Assembly: GCF_000430785.1 (NCBI RefSeq)
Contig: NZ_AUMR01000003.1
Coordinates: 1 to 64,000, forward strand
Origin: Ectobacillus panaciterrae DSM 19096
GTDB taxonomy: Bacteria; Bacillota; Bacilli; Bacillales; Bacillaceae_G
Length of the DNA stretch: 64,000 nt
Direction: 5' to 3'
Shown here: positions 15,863-25,857 of the stretch, one piece after another
Numbering within the stretch: position 1 is the stretch's first letter
Layout: every line of letters begins with the position of its first letter
Position numbers and translations under genes: made by a program
The notes under the pieces: model-generated
Told to the model about the DNA's origin: nothing
What the model saw: the letters and a program-made list of their open reading frames with translations, nothing else
The model's database searches: none

Positions 15863-15934
15863 TTAGGCTATTCTTTTTTTACGAAGCAGGCCGTTCCAAT
15901 ATAGCTTTAGTTTTTCTTTCAATTTTTTAATCAT
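15863..15934 (-). CDS. Candidate 23-residue basic peptide
   Basis: ATG at 15934 with AAGGAAGG placed 6 nt upstream, an excellent ribosome binding site, followed by 23 codons: MIKKLKEKLKLYWNGLLRK and a short basic tail. Ten residues are Lys or Arg, and the helix would be amphipathic with a Trp-Tyr interface, so a membrane-surface peptide is plausible. No similarity is recognised. It lies upstream of rpoY in the same direction, but about 100 bp and rpoY's own promoter region separate them. Confidence 0.45.
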   Translation of the reverse strand: MIKKLKEKLKLYWNGLLRKKRIA

Positions 15935-16074
15935 TATTAACCTTCCTTTCCCGGTTTCAAACATGCGGTCTTTTTTATAGTATGAGAAGGAAGGGGGAAA
16001 TTCATGTATGACACAGGAATTTGTCAATTCGTATATAATACTTAATGTGATGAATTATGAGGAGGGGAACATCA

Positions 16075-16971
16075 TTGAGGAAGCTGTATAGTGCACTGCT
16101 TACATTAAGCATCATTTGGGGAACTTCATTTTTGTTTATCAAAATGCTTGTGCCTGAACTTGGAGCATGGGGGGTTGTGTTTTGGCGCTGCTTCTTTGGC
16201 ATGGTTACACTTGTTTTTATACTGATTGCCAAAAAGGAAGCTGTATCTTGGCGTACATTGCCGATTGTTTGGATTCTATTGGTCGGCTTTATTAATAATG
16301 TGCTTCCGTTTGGTTTTATAGCGATTGGAGAACTGAAGATATCGAGCAGTATGGCATCTGTGATTAATGCGATGACCCCAATTTCGACAGTTGTAATCGG
16401 TTATCTCTTTTTTTCCGTGCGTATGAAGGGAATGCAGTGGTTCGGCATTTTGCTCGGTTTCTTCGGTATTTTGATTCTGCTTCAATTTGATGTAAGGCAG
16501 ATCATTTCGGGCAATATGAACGGGATGGCGATGATTCTGCTTGCGACTCTCTGTTATGCGCTTGGAACACAGCTGTCACGCAAATTTCTCGGCCAATTAT
16601 CTGTACTCGTCTTATCAGCATCCACGCTGCTGTCCTCGTGCATCATCAGCTTTTTTATGATGACATTTGTAAGCAAGGAAGGGTTTCGAGTCATACATTC
16701 TTATGATATGCTCATGTCTTTAATAGGGTTAGGCGTGCTCGGATCCGGTATCGCATACCTGCTTTTCTATTACATGGTAAAAGAGGGAAGTGCAGAATTC
16801 GCTTCGTTTGTCACTTATTTAGTTCCTCTTTCAGCCATGATATGGGGCAGCTTGATTTTAGGAGAGAAAATTACATATCATATGATTATTGGATTGTTGC
16901 TTATTTTCGGCGGTGTATATTTGTCGACATTTACGAGACAAAAAATAAAGCGAAATCAAGAAGCGGCATAA
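16075..16971 (+). CDS. EamA/DMT-family transporter
   Basis: 298 residues with ten predicted membrane helices in two EamA repeats (about 5-140 and 150-290). The first opens with SIIWGTSFLFIK and the second holds GSGIAYLLFYYMVKEG and LVPLSAMIWGSLILGE. These are drug/metabolite exporters; the substrate cannot be told from sequence. The TTG at 16075 is preferred: GAGGAGGGG lies just upstream, inside the frame that begins at an earlier ATG (16057). It is followed after 15 bp by a HAD phosphatase, so the two are probably co-transcribed. Confidence 0.85.
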   Translation: MRKLYSALLTLSIIWGTSFLFIKMLVPELGAWGVVFWRCFFGMVTLVFILIAKKEAVSWRTLPIVWILLVGFINNVLPFGFIAIGELKISSSMASVINAMTPISTVVIGYLFFSVRMKGMQWFGILLGFFGILILLQFDVRQIISGNMNGMAMILLATLCYALGTQLSRKFLGQLSVLVLSASTLLSSCIISFFMMTFVSKEGFRVIHSYDMLMSLIGLGVLGSGIAYLLFYYMVKEGSAEFASFVTYLVPLSAMIWGSLILGEKITYHMIIGLLLIFGGVYLSTFTRQKIKRNQEAA

Positions 16972-16986
16972 GAAAGGACTTTTGCA

Positions 16987-17760
16987 ATGAATGATAAAAT
17001 TGTCTTTTTTGATATTGATGGAACTTTGCTTGACCATGAAAAACGCATCCCGTCCTCGACAAAAGAAGCTGTGAGACGTCTGCAGGAAAAGGGAGTGCAT
17101 GTTGCGATTGCTACGGGGCGCGCGCCTTTCATGTTTGAAGAGGTACGAAAGGAATTAAATATTCATAACTTTGTCAGCTTTAACGGCCAATATGTAGTGT
17201 TTGAAGATGAAGTGATTTATAAAAATCCGCTTCCGGCAGATAAGCTGCATGAGTTTACCATGTTTGCCGCCAAGGCAGGCTATCCTCTTGTATACTTGAA
17301 TGAAGAGGAAATGAGGGCGTCTGTTGAAAGCCATCACTTTGTGAAGGAGAGTTTAGGGAGCTTGTTTTTTGATCATCCTTCATTTCAGCCTGATTTCTAT
17401 CAAAACCGGGATATTTATCAAACGCTGCTGTTTTGCGAAGCAGGCGAAGAGCAAGCGTTTTTGAACGATTATCCCCAGTTCCATTTTATTCGCTGGCATG
17501 CTTATTCTATGGATATTATTCCAAACGGCGGCTCAAAAGCGAAGGGAATTGAACGTTTTATTGAGCGCTTGGGCTTCAAGCATAATCAAGTATATGCTTT
17601 TGGCGACGGTTTGAACGATATGGAAATGATTCGCGAAGTCGGAACGGGCATTGTCATGGGAAACGGTCACGAAGATCTCAAAAAAGCAGCAAAGTACGTA
17701 ACAAAAGATGTTGCAAAAGACGGTATTTTTCACGGATTAGAATGGGCGGGTTTATTGTAA
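16987..17760 (+). CDS. ykrA: Cof-type HAD phosphatase, YkrA-like
   Basis: 257 residues. HAD superfamily with a type-IIB cap. Motif I is FFDIDGTLLD (residues 7-16), motif II IATGRAP, and motifs III/IV are the Lys in GSKAKGIE and the acidic GDGLNDMEM. Such enzymes dephosphorylate sugar phosphates, FMN or PLP; the substrate is unknown here. B. subtilis ykrA holds the same position near rnjA and def. Confidence 0.85.
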   Translation: MNDKIVFFDIDGTLLDHEKRIPSSTKEAVRRLQEKGVHVAIATGRAPFMFEEVRKELNIHNFVSFNGQYVVFEDEVIYKNPLPADKLHEFTMFAAKAGYPLVYLNEEEMRASVESHHFVKESLGSLFFDHPSFQPDFYQNRDIYQTLLFCEAGEEQAFLNDYPQFHFIRWHAYSMDIIPNGGSKAKGIERFIERLGFKHNQVYAFGDGLNDMEMIREVGTGIVMGNGHEDLKKAAKYVTKDVAKDGIFHGLEWAGLL

Positions 17761-17820
17761 GCCTCTCTTCAATGCGCTGACAGGGTCTTACGAGTATGTA
17801 AGAAAAAAGAAGGGTTGTAC

Positions 17821-17961
17821 ATGATTAACGTCGTACTTGGTGCGTTGATTTTTAGCTATGCGGGATATAGTCTTACAAAGTGTATTAAAAAAGGAAAATG
17901 CGCAGCATGTTTTTTAAATAAATCTTGTCCGAGCAGCTGCAATGTTATCGAAGAAAAGTAA
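17821..17961 (+). CDS. FeoB-associated-type Cys-rich small membrane protein
   Basis: 46 residues. One membrane helix (about 2-20) is followed by a basic stretch and four cysteines in CAACFLNKSCPSSC. This is the layout of the FeoB-associated Cys-rich membrane protein family, usually encoded next to the ferrous-iron transporter feoB. No feoA or feoB is in this window, so the copy is an orphan. A possible SD, AAGAAGGG, lies about 7 nt upstream. The terminator begins at its stop codon. Confidence 0.75.
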   Translation: MINVVLGALIFSYAGYSLTKCIKKGKCAACFLNKSCPSSCNVIEEK

Positions 17962-17988
17962 AAAGCAGGTGGCTTGCCTGCTTTTTTA
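17961..17988. terminator. Bidirectional terminator
   Basis: AAAAGCAGG / CCTGCTTTTTT between two convergent genes. It overlaps the stop codons of both the small Cys-rich protein gene and def. Confidence 0.8.
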
Positions 17989-18540
17989 TCTTTCCAGAGG
18001 TGTTGCATTTTCCGGTATAGCAAAAGGATCATCCTGGTTAATGTGGTCATAGAACATAACCCCGTTCAAATGATCAATTTCATGCTGAAATACAATAGCG
18101 GGCAAGCCTTTCAAACGAAGCTTGACTTCTTCGCCATCCACGGTTGTCGCCTTTACGGTAATGCGCGCATATCGGGGTACATAGCCAGACACGGCACGAT
18201 CAACAGAAAGACAGCCTTCGCCACCGGACAAATATGAGCGTTCTACGGAATGACTGACAATCTTTGGATTGAACAGTGCATAACTATATAGTTTTCCATC
18301 ATGATCTGCAACATGTACCGCAATCATCCGCTTGGGCACACCGATTTGCGGTGCCGCCAATCCGATGCCGGGACGCAGTTCGTATTGAGCAGCGATTTCA
18401 GGGTTTTGACTGTTCATGACAAATTCAATCATGCTGCGAAGTGTATGTATATCTGCTTCTGTTGGCGGAAGAGCAACTTCATTTGCTTTTTGTCTGAGTA
18501 CTGGATGGCCTTCGCGTACAATGTCTTTCATCGTAAGCAT
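17986..18540 (-). CDS. def: Peptide deformylase
   Basis: 184 residues. Removes the formyl group from nascent protein N-termini. All three family motifs are intact: [10 protein letters not shown] (about 59-68), EGCLSV (about 110-115) and QHEIDHLNG (about 152-160), giving the Cys and two His metal ligands plus the catalytic Glu. The length and the insert after motif 1 match the Gram-positive type 2 class, equivalent to B. subtilis YkrB/DefB at the same locus. An AAGGAGAGA-type SD lies upstream. Confidence 0.95.
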   Translation of the reverse strand: MLTMKDIVREGHPVLRQKANEVALPPTEADIHTLRSMIEFVMNSQNPEIAAQYELRPGIGLAAPQIGVPKRMIAVHVADHDGKLYSYALFNPKIVSHSVERSYLSGGEGCLSVDRAVSGYVPRYARITVKATTVDGEEVKLRLKGLPAIVFQHEIDHLNGVMFYDHINQDDPFAIPENATPLER

Positions 18541-18599
18541 GTAACATCTCTCCTTTCTTCCTTTAGTCTATCAAAGGTTATACAAAAAGTCATGAGCAG

Positions 18600-18630
18600 G
18601 AAAAAGAAAGGGCGGCCGCCCTTCCTTTTT
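18600..18630 (-). terminator. Terminator after the YjcZ-like gene
   Basis: AAGGGCGGCCGCCCTT palindrome, with TCTTTTTC on its minus-strand 3' side. Confidence 0.7.
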
Positions 18631-18651
18631 GGAATAGTTTGTTCATTTGCA

Positions 18652-18804
18652 TTAACGAATGCAAGCCGCACCAACAATAATTAAAAGAATGAACAATACA
18701 ACGATTAAAGCAAATCCGCGTCCAGCACCGCAGCCGCCACCATAACCATAAGCTGGCGCTGCGTAAGTTGGATAGGATGGGTAGCAATAAGTGTATCCGT
18801 ACAT
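18652..18804 (-). CDS. YjcZ-family sporulation peptide
   Basis: 50 residues. The N-terminal half is Tyr/Pro/Gly-rich ([20 protein letters not shown]) with a GYGGGCG stretch, and the C-terminal half is one hydrophobic helix ending GAACIR. This is the architecture of YjcZ-family small sporulation proteins. AAAGGAGGT lies 8 nt before the ATG. A candidate sigma-K promoter sits 46 bp upstream, consistent with expression in the mother cell. It occupies the place of B. subtilis ykyA, between def and pdhA. Confidence 0.88.
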   Translation of the reverse strand: MYGYTYCYPSYPTYAAPAYGYGGGCGAGRGFALIVVLFILLIIVGAACIR

Positions 18805-18849
18805 AATCTTTTACCTCCTTTATCGTTCCCGCGAATGCTGCGGTTACTA

Positions 18850-18876
18850 TAACGTATGAAGATTTTCAAAATGTGT
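18850..18876 (-). promoter_or_regulatory. Candidate sigma-K promoter
   Basis: On the minus strand: AC, 16 bp, then CATACGTTA, which fits the remembered sigma-K pattern AC-N16/17-CATANNNTA. It lies upstream of the YjcZ-like sporulation gene. Confidence 0.5.
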
Positions 18877-18959
18877 GTAGTTATATGCCCAGTGGCAAGC
18901 GAAGAGGCAAACTTTTTTATCGTGCAGATTCCGCCGTACGCTGCCAAGAATAAAAGCAA

Positions 18960-19193
18960 TGCAATTAATGAATATTGGTGAAAATATAAGCAATAACATT
19001 TATGAAACTTAAGGGCATTCCATAAATGGGGATGAATGGTAAAGCGTTTACATATTATTCTATGATAGCACTAATGGGAAAGAGGGAATAATATAACAGG
19101 AGGTTATTGTTTATTAATACAGGTTTTACAGAAAGGAATATTAAGGAAATAATAATCTCCTCTATTTTTCGAAAAAATTCAAAATCAAAGTGA
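18960..19193. other. AT-rich upstream region of pdhA
   Basis: No believable gene. It includes a cre-like sequence GTAAAGCGTTTACA (19039-19052), whose right half is perfect and left half lacks the TG. A 28-codon TTG frame at 19107-19193 has its AGGAGG only 3 nt from the start codon. Confidence 0.45.
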
Positions 19194-19222
19194 TTGACAG
19201 GTTCATTTGATAGTTGTAAACT
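19194..19222 (+). promoter_or_regulatory. Sigma-A promoter for pdhABCD
   Basis: TTGACA (19194-19199), a 17-bp spacer, TAAACT (19217-19222). The leader would be about 180 nt and contains a small ACCGA/TCGGT hairpin near 19300-19316. Confidence 0.6.
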
Positions 19223-19350
19223 AAAAAACGTGAATATTATTGTATTAATTATTTGATGAAAAAAATTAGTACAGATTGTTAGGGTTCCAAAATCTTCAAA
19301 AACCGACGAAGTTCGGTCCACTTTATTGGCACTTTCGGAGCTGCTGTTAA

Positions 19351-20523
<1,173 letters not shown>

Positions 20524-20526
20524 GCC

Positions 20527-21504
20527 ATGGCGCAAATGACAATGATTCAAGCAATCACAGATGCGTTACGCGTCGAAATGAAAAACGACCCTAACGTATT
20601 AGTGTTCGGGGAAGACGTGGGTGTAAACGGCGGTGTATTCCGTGCTACAGAAGGATTACAAGCTGAGTACGGCGAACAACGCGTATTTGACACTCCGCTT
20701 GCAGAATCAGGTATCGGGGGCCTTGCAATCGGTCTTGCACTTGAGGGGTACCGTCCAGTTCCTGAAATCCAATTCTTCGGCTTCGTATTTGAGGTAATGG
20801 ATTCTATTTCCGGTCAAATGGCTCGTATGCGTTATCGCTCCGGCGGCCGCTACAATGCACCAATTACAGTGCGTGCTCCGTTCGGCGGCGGCGTTCATAC
20901 ACCAGAATTACATGCAGACAGCTTAGAAGGATTAATGGCACAACAGCCTGGATTAAAAGTGGTTATTCCTGCTACTCCATACGATGCAAAAGGGCTTTTA
21001 ATTTCTGCAATTCGTGATAACGATCCGGTTATTTACTTAGAGCATATGAAATTATATCGCTCTTTCCGTGAAGAAGTACCAGAAGGCGAATATACAGTTG
21101 AACTTGGAAAAGCTGATGTTAAACGCGAAGGTACTGACGTATCTGTAATTGCTTATGGTGCAATGGTACACACTGCATTAAAAGCAGCTGAAGAACTTGA
21201 AAAAGAAGGCGTATCTGTAGAAGTTGTAGACTTACGTACAGTACAACCTTTGGACATCGATACAATTATGGCTTCTGTTGAGAAAACAGGCCGCGTAGTA
21301 GTTGTACAAGAGGCACAAAAGCAAGCGGGTATTGCTGCAAACGTTGTAGCTGAAATCAACGACCGCGCAATTCTTAGCCTTGAAGCTCCAGTTGTCCGCG
21401 TAACGGCAGCTGATACAGTATTCCCGTTCTCTCAAGCGGAGACTGTATGGCTTCCAAACCATAAGGATGTCGTAGAAGCAATCCAAAAAGTAACGAACTT
21501 TTAA
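20527..21504 (+). CDS. pdhB: Pyruvate dehydrogenase E1 beta subunit
   Basis: 325 residues, the usual length. Transketolase-type pyrimidine-binding domain (about 1-180, with [15 protein letters not shown] and the catalytic Glu region [13 protein letters not shown]) followed by a transketolase C-terminal domain. The SD is formed by GAAGGAG inside the end of pdhA. Its codon use is strongly biased, as in highly expressed genes. Confidence 0.96.
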   Translation: MAQMTMIQAITDALRVEMKNDPNVLVFGEDVGVNGGVFRATEGLQAEYGEQRVFDTPLAESGIGGLAIGLALEGYRPVPEIQFFGFVFEVMDSISGQMARMRYRSGGRYNAPITVRAPFGGGVHTPELHADSLEGLMAQQPGLKVVIPATPYDAKGLLISAIRDNDPVIYLEHMKLYRSFREEVPEGEYTVELGKADVKREGTDVSVIAYGAMVHTALKAAEELEKEGVSVEVVDLRTVQPLDIDTIMASVEKTGRVVVVQEAQKQAGIAANVVAEINDRAILSLEAPVVRVTAADTVFPFSQAETVWLPNHKDVVEAIQKVTNF

Positions 21505-21511
21505 TTGTGAA

Positions 21512-21548
21512 GTGTAAAAGAAATCAGTTTTGTTGATTTCTTTTACAC
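21512..21548 (+). repeat. Perfect 15-bp hairpin between pdhB and pdhC
   Basis: Arms gtgtaaaagaaatca and tgatttcttttacac with loop gttttgt. No T-run follows the right arm. It could be a partial terminator, an mRNA end-stabiliser or an operator. Confidence 0.65.
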
Positions 21549-21570
21549 TGTCCGTATAAAATTGTACATT
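21542..21570 (+). promoter_or_regulatory. Candidate internal promoter for pdhCD
   Basis: TTTACA (21542-21547), a 17-bp spacer, TACATT (21565-21570). Its -35 lies in the right arm of the preceding hairpin. Moderate match. Confidence 0.35.
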
Positions 21571-21615
21571 TCAAGCGACGATAAAGACGACAAATAGTAC
21601 AGGGAGATGAATTCC

Positions 21616-22938
21616 GTGGCATTTGAATTTAGATTACCAGATATCGGTGAAGGTATCCACGAAGGTGAAATCGTTAAGTGGTTTGTAAAACCAGGCGATG
21701 AAGTAAATGAAGATGATGTGCTTCTTGAAGTACAAAACGATAAAGCAGTTGTAGAAATCCCTTCTCCAGTTAAAGGAAAAGTATTAGAAGTTCTTGTGGG
21801 TGAAGGTACAGTAGCAATAGTTGGAGATGTTCTTATTAAGTTTGACGCTCCAGGATACGAACACCTGAAGTTTAAAGGTCAGGAAGAAGAAGCGCCAGCA
21901 GGAGGAACTGCAGTAGCTGTAGCAGAAGCTCCGGCAGCGGTAGCAGTGGCAGAAGCGCCAGCGGCAGTAGCAGTGGCAGACGCACCAGCAGCAGTAGAAG
22001 TTGATGAAAATGCACGTGTAATTGCTATGCCATCTGTACGTAAATATGCTCGTGAAAAAGGCGTAGACATCCGTAAAGTGCAAGGTTCTGGCAAAAACGG
22101 ACGAGTGGTAAAAGCTGACATCGATGCATTTGCAAACGGTGGACAAGTAGCTCCAGCAGTAGCAGCACCAGCAGCAGAAGTTAAAGCAGAAGCTAAAGCT
22201 GAAGCGCCAAAAGCACAGCCAATTCCAGTTGGCGAATATCCGGAAACTCGTGAAAAAATGAGCGGTATCCGCAAAGCGATTGCAAAAGCAATGGTAAACT
22301 CTAAGCATACAGCTCCACACGTAACATTAATGGACGAAGTAGATGTGACTGATTTAGTTGCACACCGCAAAAAATTCAAAGATGTTGCTGCACAGAAAGG
22401 CATCAAGTTAACTTACTTGCCTTACGTTGTAAAAGCATTAACGTCTGCATTGCGTGAGTTCCCAATGTTAAATACTTCCTTGGATGACGCGTCACAAGAA
22501 GTCGTTCACAAACACTACTTCAACATCGGTATTGCAGCGGACACTGAAAAAGGTCTTCTTGTACCGGTTGTAAAAGATGCAGATCGCAAGTCCATTTTTA
22601 CAATTTCTAATGAAATTAATGAGCTTGCAACAAAAGCGCGTGAAGGCCGCTTAGCTCCTAATGAAATGAAAGGCGCATCTTGCACAATCACAAATATCGG
22701 TTCTGCAGGCGGACAATGGTTCACTCCGGTTATCAACCACCCAGAGGTTGCTATCCTTGGTATCGGCCGTATCGCTGAAAAACCGGTTGTGAAAAATGGT
22801 GAAATCGTAGCAGCACCAGTATTGGCGCTATCTCTAAGCTTTGATCACCGTTTGATTGACGGGGCAACTGCTCAAAATGCGTTGAACCAAATTAAACGTT
22901 TATTAAATGACCCACAATTACTTGTAATGGAGGCGTAA
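21616..22938 (+). CDS. pdhC: Dihydrolipoamide acetyltransferase E2
   Basis: 440 residues; the core of the pyruvate dehydrogenase complex, carrying acetyl groups on lipoate to CoA. The GTG at 21616 is chosen because AGGGAGATG precedes it and the family begins MAFEF. Domains: one lipoyl domain (1-80, lipoyl Lys in VQNDKAVVE), an Ala/Pro linker with three near-identical copies of a VAVAEAPAA unit (about 100-130), the E1/E3-binding domain ([16 protein letters not shown], about 138-170), a second flexible linker, then the catalytic domain ending [10 protein letters not shown]. Only one lipoyl domain, as usual for bacilli. Confidence 0.96.
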   Translation: MAFEFRLPDIGEGIHEGEIVKWFVKPGDEVNEDDVLLEVQNDKAVVEIPSPVKGKVLEVLVGEGTVAIVGDVLIKFDAPGYEHLKFKGQEEEAPAGGTAVAVAEAPAAVAVAEAPAAVAVADAPAAVEVDENARVIAMPSVRKYAREKGVDIRKVQGSGKNGRVVKADIDAFANGGQVAPAVAAPAAEVKAEAKAEAPKAQPIPVGEYPETREKMSGIRKAIAKAMVNSKHTAPHVTLMDEVDVTDLVAHRKKFKDVAAQKGIKLTYLPYVVKALTSALREFPMLNTSLDDASQEVVHKHYFNIGIAADTEKGLLVPVVKDADRKSIFTISNEINELATKAREGRLAPNEMKGASCTITNIGSAGGQWFTPVINHPEVAILGIGRIAEKPVVKNGEIVAAPVLALSLSFDHRLIDGATAQNALNQIKRLLNDPQLLVMEA

Positions 22939-22944
22939 TTTCAA

Positions 22945-24357
22945 ATGGTAGTAGGAGATTTCCCAATTGAACTAGATACAGTCGTTATTGGTGCAGGTCC
23001 TGGTGGATACGTTGCGGCGATCCGCGCTGCTCAACTTGGTCAAAAAGTAGCGGTAATTGAAAAAGCAACTCTTGGCGGTGTATGCTTAAACGTAGGGTGT
23101 ATCCCTTCTAAAGCATTGATCTCTGCAGGTCACCGTTATGAGCATGCAAAACATTCTGCTGACATGGGTATCGTGGCAGAAAACGTAACTGTTGATTTCT
23201 CTAAAGTACAAGCTTGGAAAGACAGCGTTGTTAAGAAATTAACAGGCGGTGTAGCAGGACTTCTTAAAGGGAATAAAGTAGAAGTCATCAGCGGCGAAGC
23301 GTACTTTGTAGATGCAAATACTTTACGTGTAATGACTGAGTCTGCTGCTCAAACTTACACATTCAAAAACGCGATTATCGCAACGGGTTCTACACCAATC
23401 GAAATTCCTGGCTTTAAGTTCTCTAAACGCGTAATTGATTCTACTGGAGCACTAGGCTTATCTGAAATTCCTAAGAAGCTTGTTGTAGTCGGCGGCGGTT
23501 ACATCGGTATGGAATTAGGTACTGCATATGCAAACTTTGGTACTGAAATCACGATTTTAGAAGCTGGCGATGAAATTTTGGCAGGCTTTGAAAAATCCAT
23601 GAGCTCTATCGTAAAGCGTGGTTTAAAGCAAAAAGGCAACGTAGAAATTCATACAAAAGCGTTTGCTAAATCTGTGGAAGAGAACGAAAACGGTGTAACA
23701 GTAAACTTCGAAGTAAACGGTGAAATGAAATCCGTTGAAGCTGACTATGTACTTGTTACAGTCGGTCGTCGTCCAAACACACAAGAAATTGGTCTTGAGC
23801 AAGTAGGCGTAAAAATGACAGATCGCGGTGTTATTGAAATCGATAAGCAATGCCGTACAAGCGTAGCAAACATTTATGCAATTGGTGATATCGTTCCTGG
23901 ACCGCCTCTTGCACATAAAGCTTCTTATGAAGGTAAAATTGCTGCGGAAGCAATCAGCGGCCATCCTGCTGAGATTGACTACATCGGAATTCCAGCTGTA
24001 TGCTTTACTGATCCGGAATTAGCATCTGTAGGCTATACTAAAAAGCAAGCTGACGAAGAAGGAATGGCAGTAGTCGTTTCTAAATTCCCATTCGCTGCAA
24101 ACGGCCGTGCATTATCTTTAAACAGCACAGACGGTTTCGTGCAGCTTGTAACGCGTAAAGAAGATGGTCTAATCGTTGGTGCACAAGTTGCCGGTGCAGG
24201 CGCATCTGATATCATTTCTGAGCTTAGCTTAGCGATTGAAGCTGGTATGACAGCTGAAGATGTTGCACAAACAATTCACGCTCACCCGACATTAGGTGAA
24301 ATTACAATGGAAGCTGCAGAAGTAGCTCTTGGAATGCCAATCCACATTGTGAAATAA
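22945..24357 (+). CDS. pdhD: Dihydrolipoamide dehydrogenase E3
   Basis: 470 residues. Reoxidises dihydrolipoamide with NAD+ for the pyruvate dehydrogenase complex and probably other 2-oxoacid complexes. FAD-binding [10 protein letters not shown] (16-25), redox disulfide CLNVGC (47-52), NAD-binding [10 protein letters not shown] and the C-terminal HAHPTLGE catalytic His-Glu pair are all present. The SD is GGAGG inside the end of pdhC. The operon terminator follows at once. Confidence 0.96.
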   Translation: MVVGDFPIELDTVVIGAGPGGYVAAIRAAQLGQKVAVIEKATLGGVCLNVGCIPSKALISAGHRYEHAKHSADMGIVAENVTVDFSKVQAWKDSVVKKLTGGVAGLLKGNKVEVISGEAYFVDANTLRVMTESAAQTYTFKNAIIATGSTPIEIPGFKFSKRVIDSTGALGLSEIPKKLVVVGGGYIGMELGTAYANFGTEITILEAGDEILAGFEKSMSSIVKRGLKQKGNVEIHTKAFAKSVEENENGVTVNFEVNGEMKSVEADYVLVTVGRRPNTQEIGLEQVGVKMTDRGVIEIDKQCRTSVANIYAIGDIVPGPPLAHKASYEGKIAAEAISGHPAEIDYIGIPAVCFTDPELASVGYTKKQADEEGMAVVVSKFPFAANGRALSLNSTDGFVQLVTRKEDGLIVGAQVAGAGASDIISELSLAIEAGMTAEDVAQTIHAHPTLGEITMEAAEVALGMPIHIVK

Positions 24358-24363
24358 TAAAGA

Positions 24364-24396
24364 AAGAAGCACCCGAAAAATGGGTGCTTCTTTTTT
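24364..24396 (+). terminator. pdh operon terminator
   Basis: AAGAAGCACCC / GGGTGCTTCTTTTTT with loop GAAAAAT. Confidence 0.88.
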
Positions 24397-24461
24397 GTTG
24401 TTCTCCAAACTCGAAACCTTCATATAGTAAGAATAGGACTAGCATATAAGGAGTCGAAATT

Positions 24462-24704
24462 ATGAAGAAAGAAACTCTTGTGATAATCTTCCATACGTTC
24501 ATATGGATGGGATTTTCTGTTGTCGTGTGGCTCTCTCCAAGAGATAAATTTCAGTCAAAGATAATCTTGTTTATTGTTTTTTTTTATCTTGCTTACATAG
24601 TGGCTTATATGCTTTTGCAAAGAAAACGAAACGCTTTGCTATCTGCTGTTTGGAACAGCGCAGTTTTCATGTTTGCAAAATATATCATATTTTTATTTTT
24701 TTAA
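24462..24704 (+). CDS. Small hydrophobic membrane protein
   Basis: 80 residues with about three membrane helices (5-25, 32-53 and 62-80) joined by short basic loops (SPRDKFQSK, LLQRKRNA). ATAAGGAG lies 8 nt before the ATG. I recognise no family. It overlaps the stop codon of the convergent DUF1885 gene by 4 bp and has no terminator of its own. Confidence 0.65.
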   Translation: MKKETLVIIFHTFIWMGFSVVVWLSPRDKFQSKIILFIVFFYLAYIVAYMLLQRKRNALLSAVWNSAVFMFAKYIIFLFF

Positions 24705-25093
24705 CGTTTATAAAAGCACATAATCCGCCCGTTAAACAGCTCCAATTGTCCATCAAGTTTTTTTGCGAGAAAACGACAAAATTCGTTTGCTTTTCCTTTG
24801 TCTCCATAGGTAGCGCTTTCAGGAAGTGTAATCTGTATAAAGTGCTGATCCTCATCTGTGCCCACTCCCACAAAAATAGAATGGTACCGGTCATGCTTTG
24901 ATTTAAGATGAATGGTTGCATCTGAAGTGTCTATCATTTCGTATGGAAACGCCGATTCCGTATATTCCCAAGAAAGCTGTTTACCTGTTTGTGATGTAAG
25001 CTGCTTATAATATGTGAACAAATCCTTTACTTCTCCAATAGTAATGGATTGTTGTGCTGATTTTGATACAAGTTTTATAAACGCGTGTTGCAT
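24701..25093 (-). CDS. DUF1885 family protein
   Basis: 130 residues, soluble, no signal peptide. The opening AFIKLVSKSAQQSITIGEVKDL and the C-terminal ATYGDKGKANEFCRFLAKKL match what I remember of DUF1885, a Bacillus family of unknown function with a solved fold. The length fits. AGGGGG precedes the ATG on the minus strand. It is divergent from the DUF3055 gene. Confidence 0.75.
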   Translation of the reverse strand: MQHAFIKLVSKSAQQSITIGEVKDLFTYYKQLTSQTGKQLSWEYTESAFPYEMIDTSDATIHLKSKHDRYHSIFVGVGTDEDQHFIQITLPESATYGDKGKANEFCRFLAKKLDGQLELFNGRIMCFYKR

Positions 25094-25229
25094 GGCAAAT
25101 CCCCCTGTATTTTCAATATAACATCTCTATTGTATCATTATTATAAATTTTTTGACAAATATAACTCATATTTTCTCCAATATCTTCATATATAAAATAC
25201 GACTATCTTTTAAGGAGGGAGAGATCCAG

Positions 25230-25523
25230 ATGTTTGAAAAACTATATGACGAGAATGAAACGGCAAAAGTACGGTTTATCGGGTTTACGACAAATGATAC
25301 ACGGTATGATTTTGGGATTGTATACACAAGTATGTTTTTTGGGAAACCGTTAGTCATTTGTATGCAAACGAATCGAGTGACTCTCCTTGGACCGGACGAT
25401 ATAGAGAATACACAGCATTTGCGAGATATATTCCGCCTTCGTTCGTCAGAAGAGGCAGAGGATTTGGCGCAGTTTCTGAAGTTTTTAGTACCAGCCGCAC
25501 CGCTGCATGTAGAATATGAATAG
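25230..25523 (+). CDS. DUF3055 family protein
   Basis: 97 residues. The start at 25230 has AAGGAGGGAGAG upstream; the frame runs back to 25152 but without an SD there. Cytoplasmic and acidic. MFEKLYDENETAKVRFIGF and YDFGIVYTSMFFGKPLV match the conserved core that I recall for DUF3055, a Bacillus family of unknown function. Single gene with its own terminator. Confidence 0.75.
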   Translation: MFEKLYDENETAKVRFIGFTTNDTRYDFGIVYTSMFFGKPLVICMQTNRVTLLGPDDIENTQHLRDIFRLRSSEEAEDLAQFLKFLVPAAPLHVEYE

Positions 25524-25528
25524 AGGAT

Positions 25529-25551
25529 CCGCTGCTAAGCAGCGGTTGTTA
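25529..25551 (+). terminator. Terminator after the DUF3055 gene
   Basis: CCGCTGCT / AGCAGCGG stem followed by TTGTT. Confidence 0.65.
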
Positions 25552-25615
25552 TATAACCTAAAAATATCACATACCATTAAAATAATACATATTATATATT
25601 AATAAAAATTTTTAA

Positions 25616-25664
25616 TGTGTTATACTTAAAATCCATTGACGAAAAAAGTATAACATAATAAAAT
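25616..25664 (+). promoter_or_regulatory. SR1 promoter with two CcpN-like operators
   Basis: Promoter TTGACG (25636-25641), a 17-bp spacer, TAAAAT (25659-25664). TGTGTTATACT (25616-25626, plus strand) and TATGTTATACT (25647-25657, minus strand) both fit the CcpN consensus TRTGHYATAYW at all 11 positions. The second lies between -35 and -10. CcpN represses SR1 under glycolytic conditions in B. subtilis. Confidence 0.75.
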
Positions 25665-25728
25665 AATATCAGATAGAATAAAGCGTTTACAAACTAAAGG
25701 GAACTTATATAATTAGGAGGAATAGCAA

Positions 25729-25857
25729 ATGGGAACAATCGTATGTCAAGTATGTGAAAACACAATTGGACACTTTGAGGATGAGAAGGTAACAGTATTG
25801 TACGGAAATTGCTGCTCTCATTGCGGTGCATCTGAGAAGCAATGCAACGAAAAATAA
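25729..25857 (+). CDS. sr1P: SR1P small protein
   Basis: 42 residues. The first 26 or so (MGTIVCQVCENTIGHFEDEK, then VTVLYG) are nearly those of B. subtilis SR1P (39 aa), which binds glyceraldehyde-3-phosphate dehydrogenase GapA and stabilises the gapA operon mRNA. Cysteine pairs CQVC and CSHC suggest metal binding; the C-terminal tail differs (GASEKQCNEK). AGGAGG lies 8 nt before the ATG. The stop codon overlaps the terminator stem. Confidence 0.88.
   Translation: MGTIVCQVCENTIGHFEDEKVTVLYGNCCSHCGASEKQCNEK

Noticed and set aside
19107-19193. 28-codon TTG frame after AGGAGG upstream of pdhA
   Set aside because: Only 3 nt lie between SD and start codon, and the stop overlaps the pdhA promoter.
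25682-25695. cre-like AAGCGTTTACA inside the SR1 leader and a similar sequence before ylaH near 34360
   Set aside because: Only the right half matches the cre consensus; the TG of the left half is missing in both.
25685-25713. Second promoter TTTACA-N16-TATAAT directly before SR1P
   Set aside because: It would start transcription at or beyond the SR1P ribosome binding site, so it could not express the peptide.
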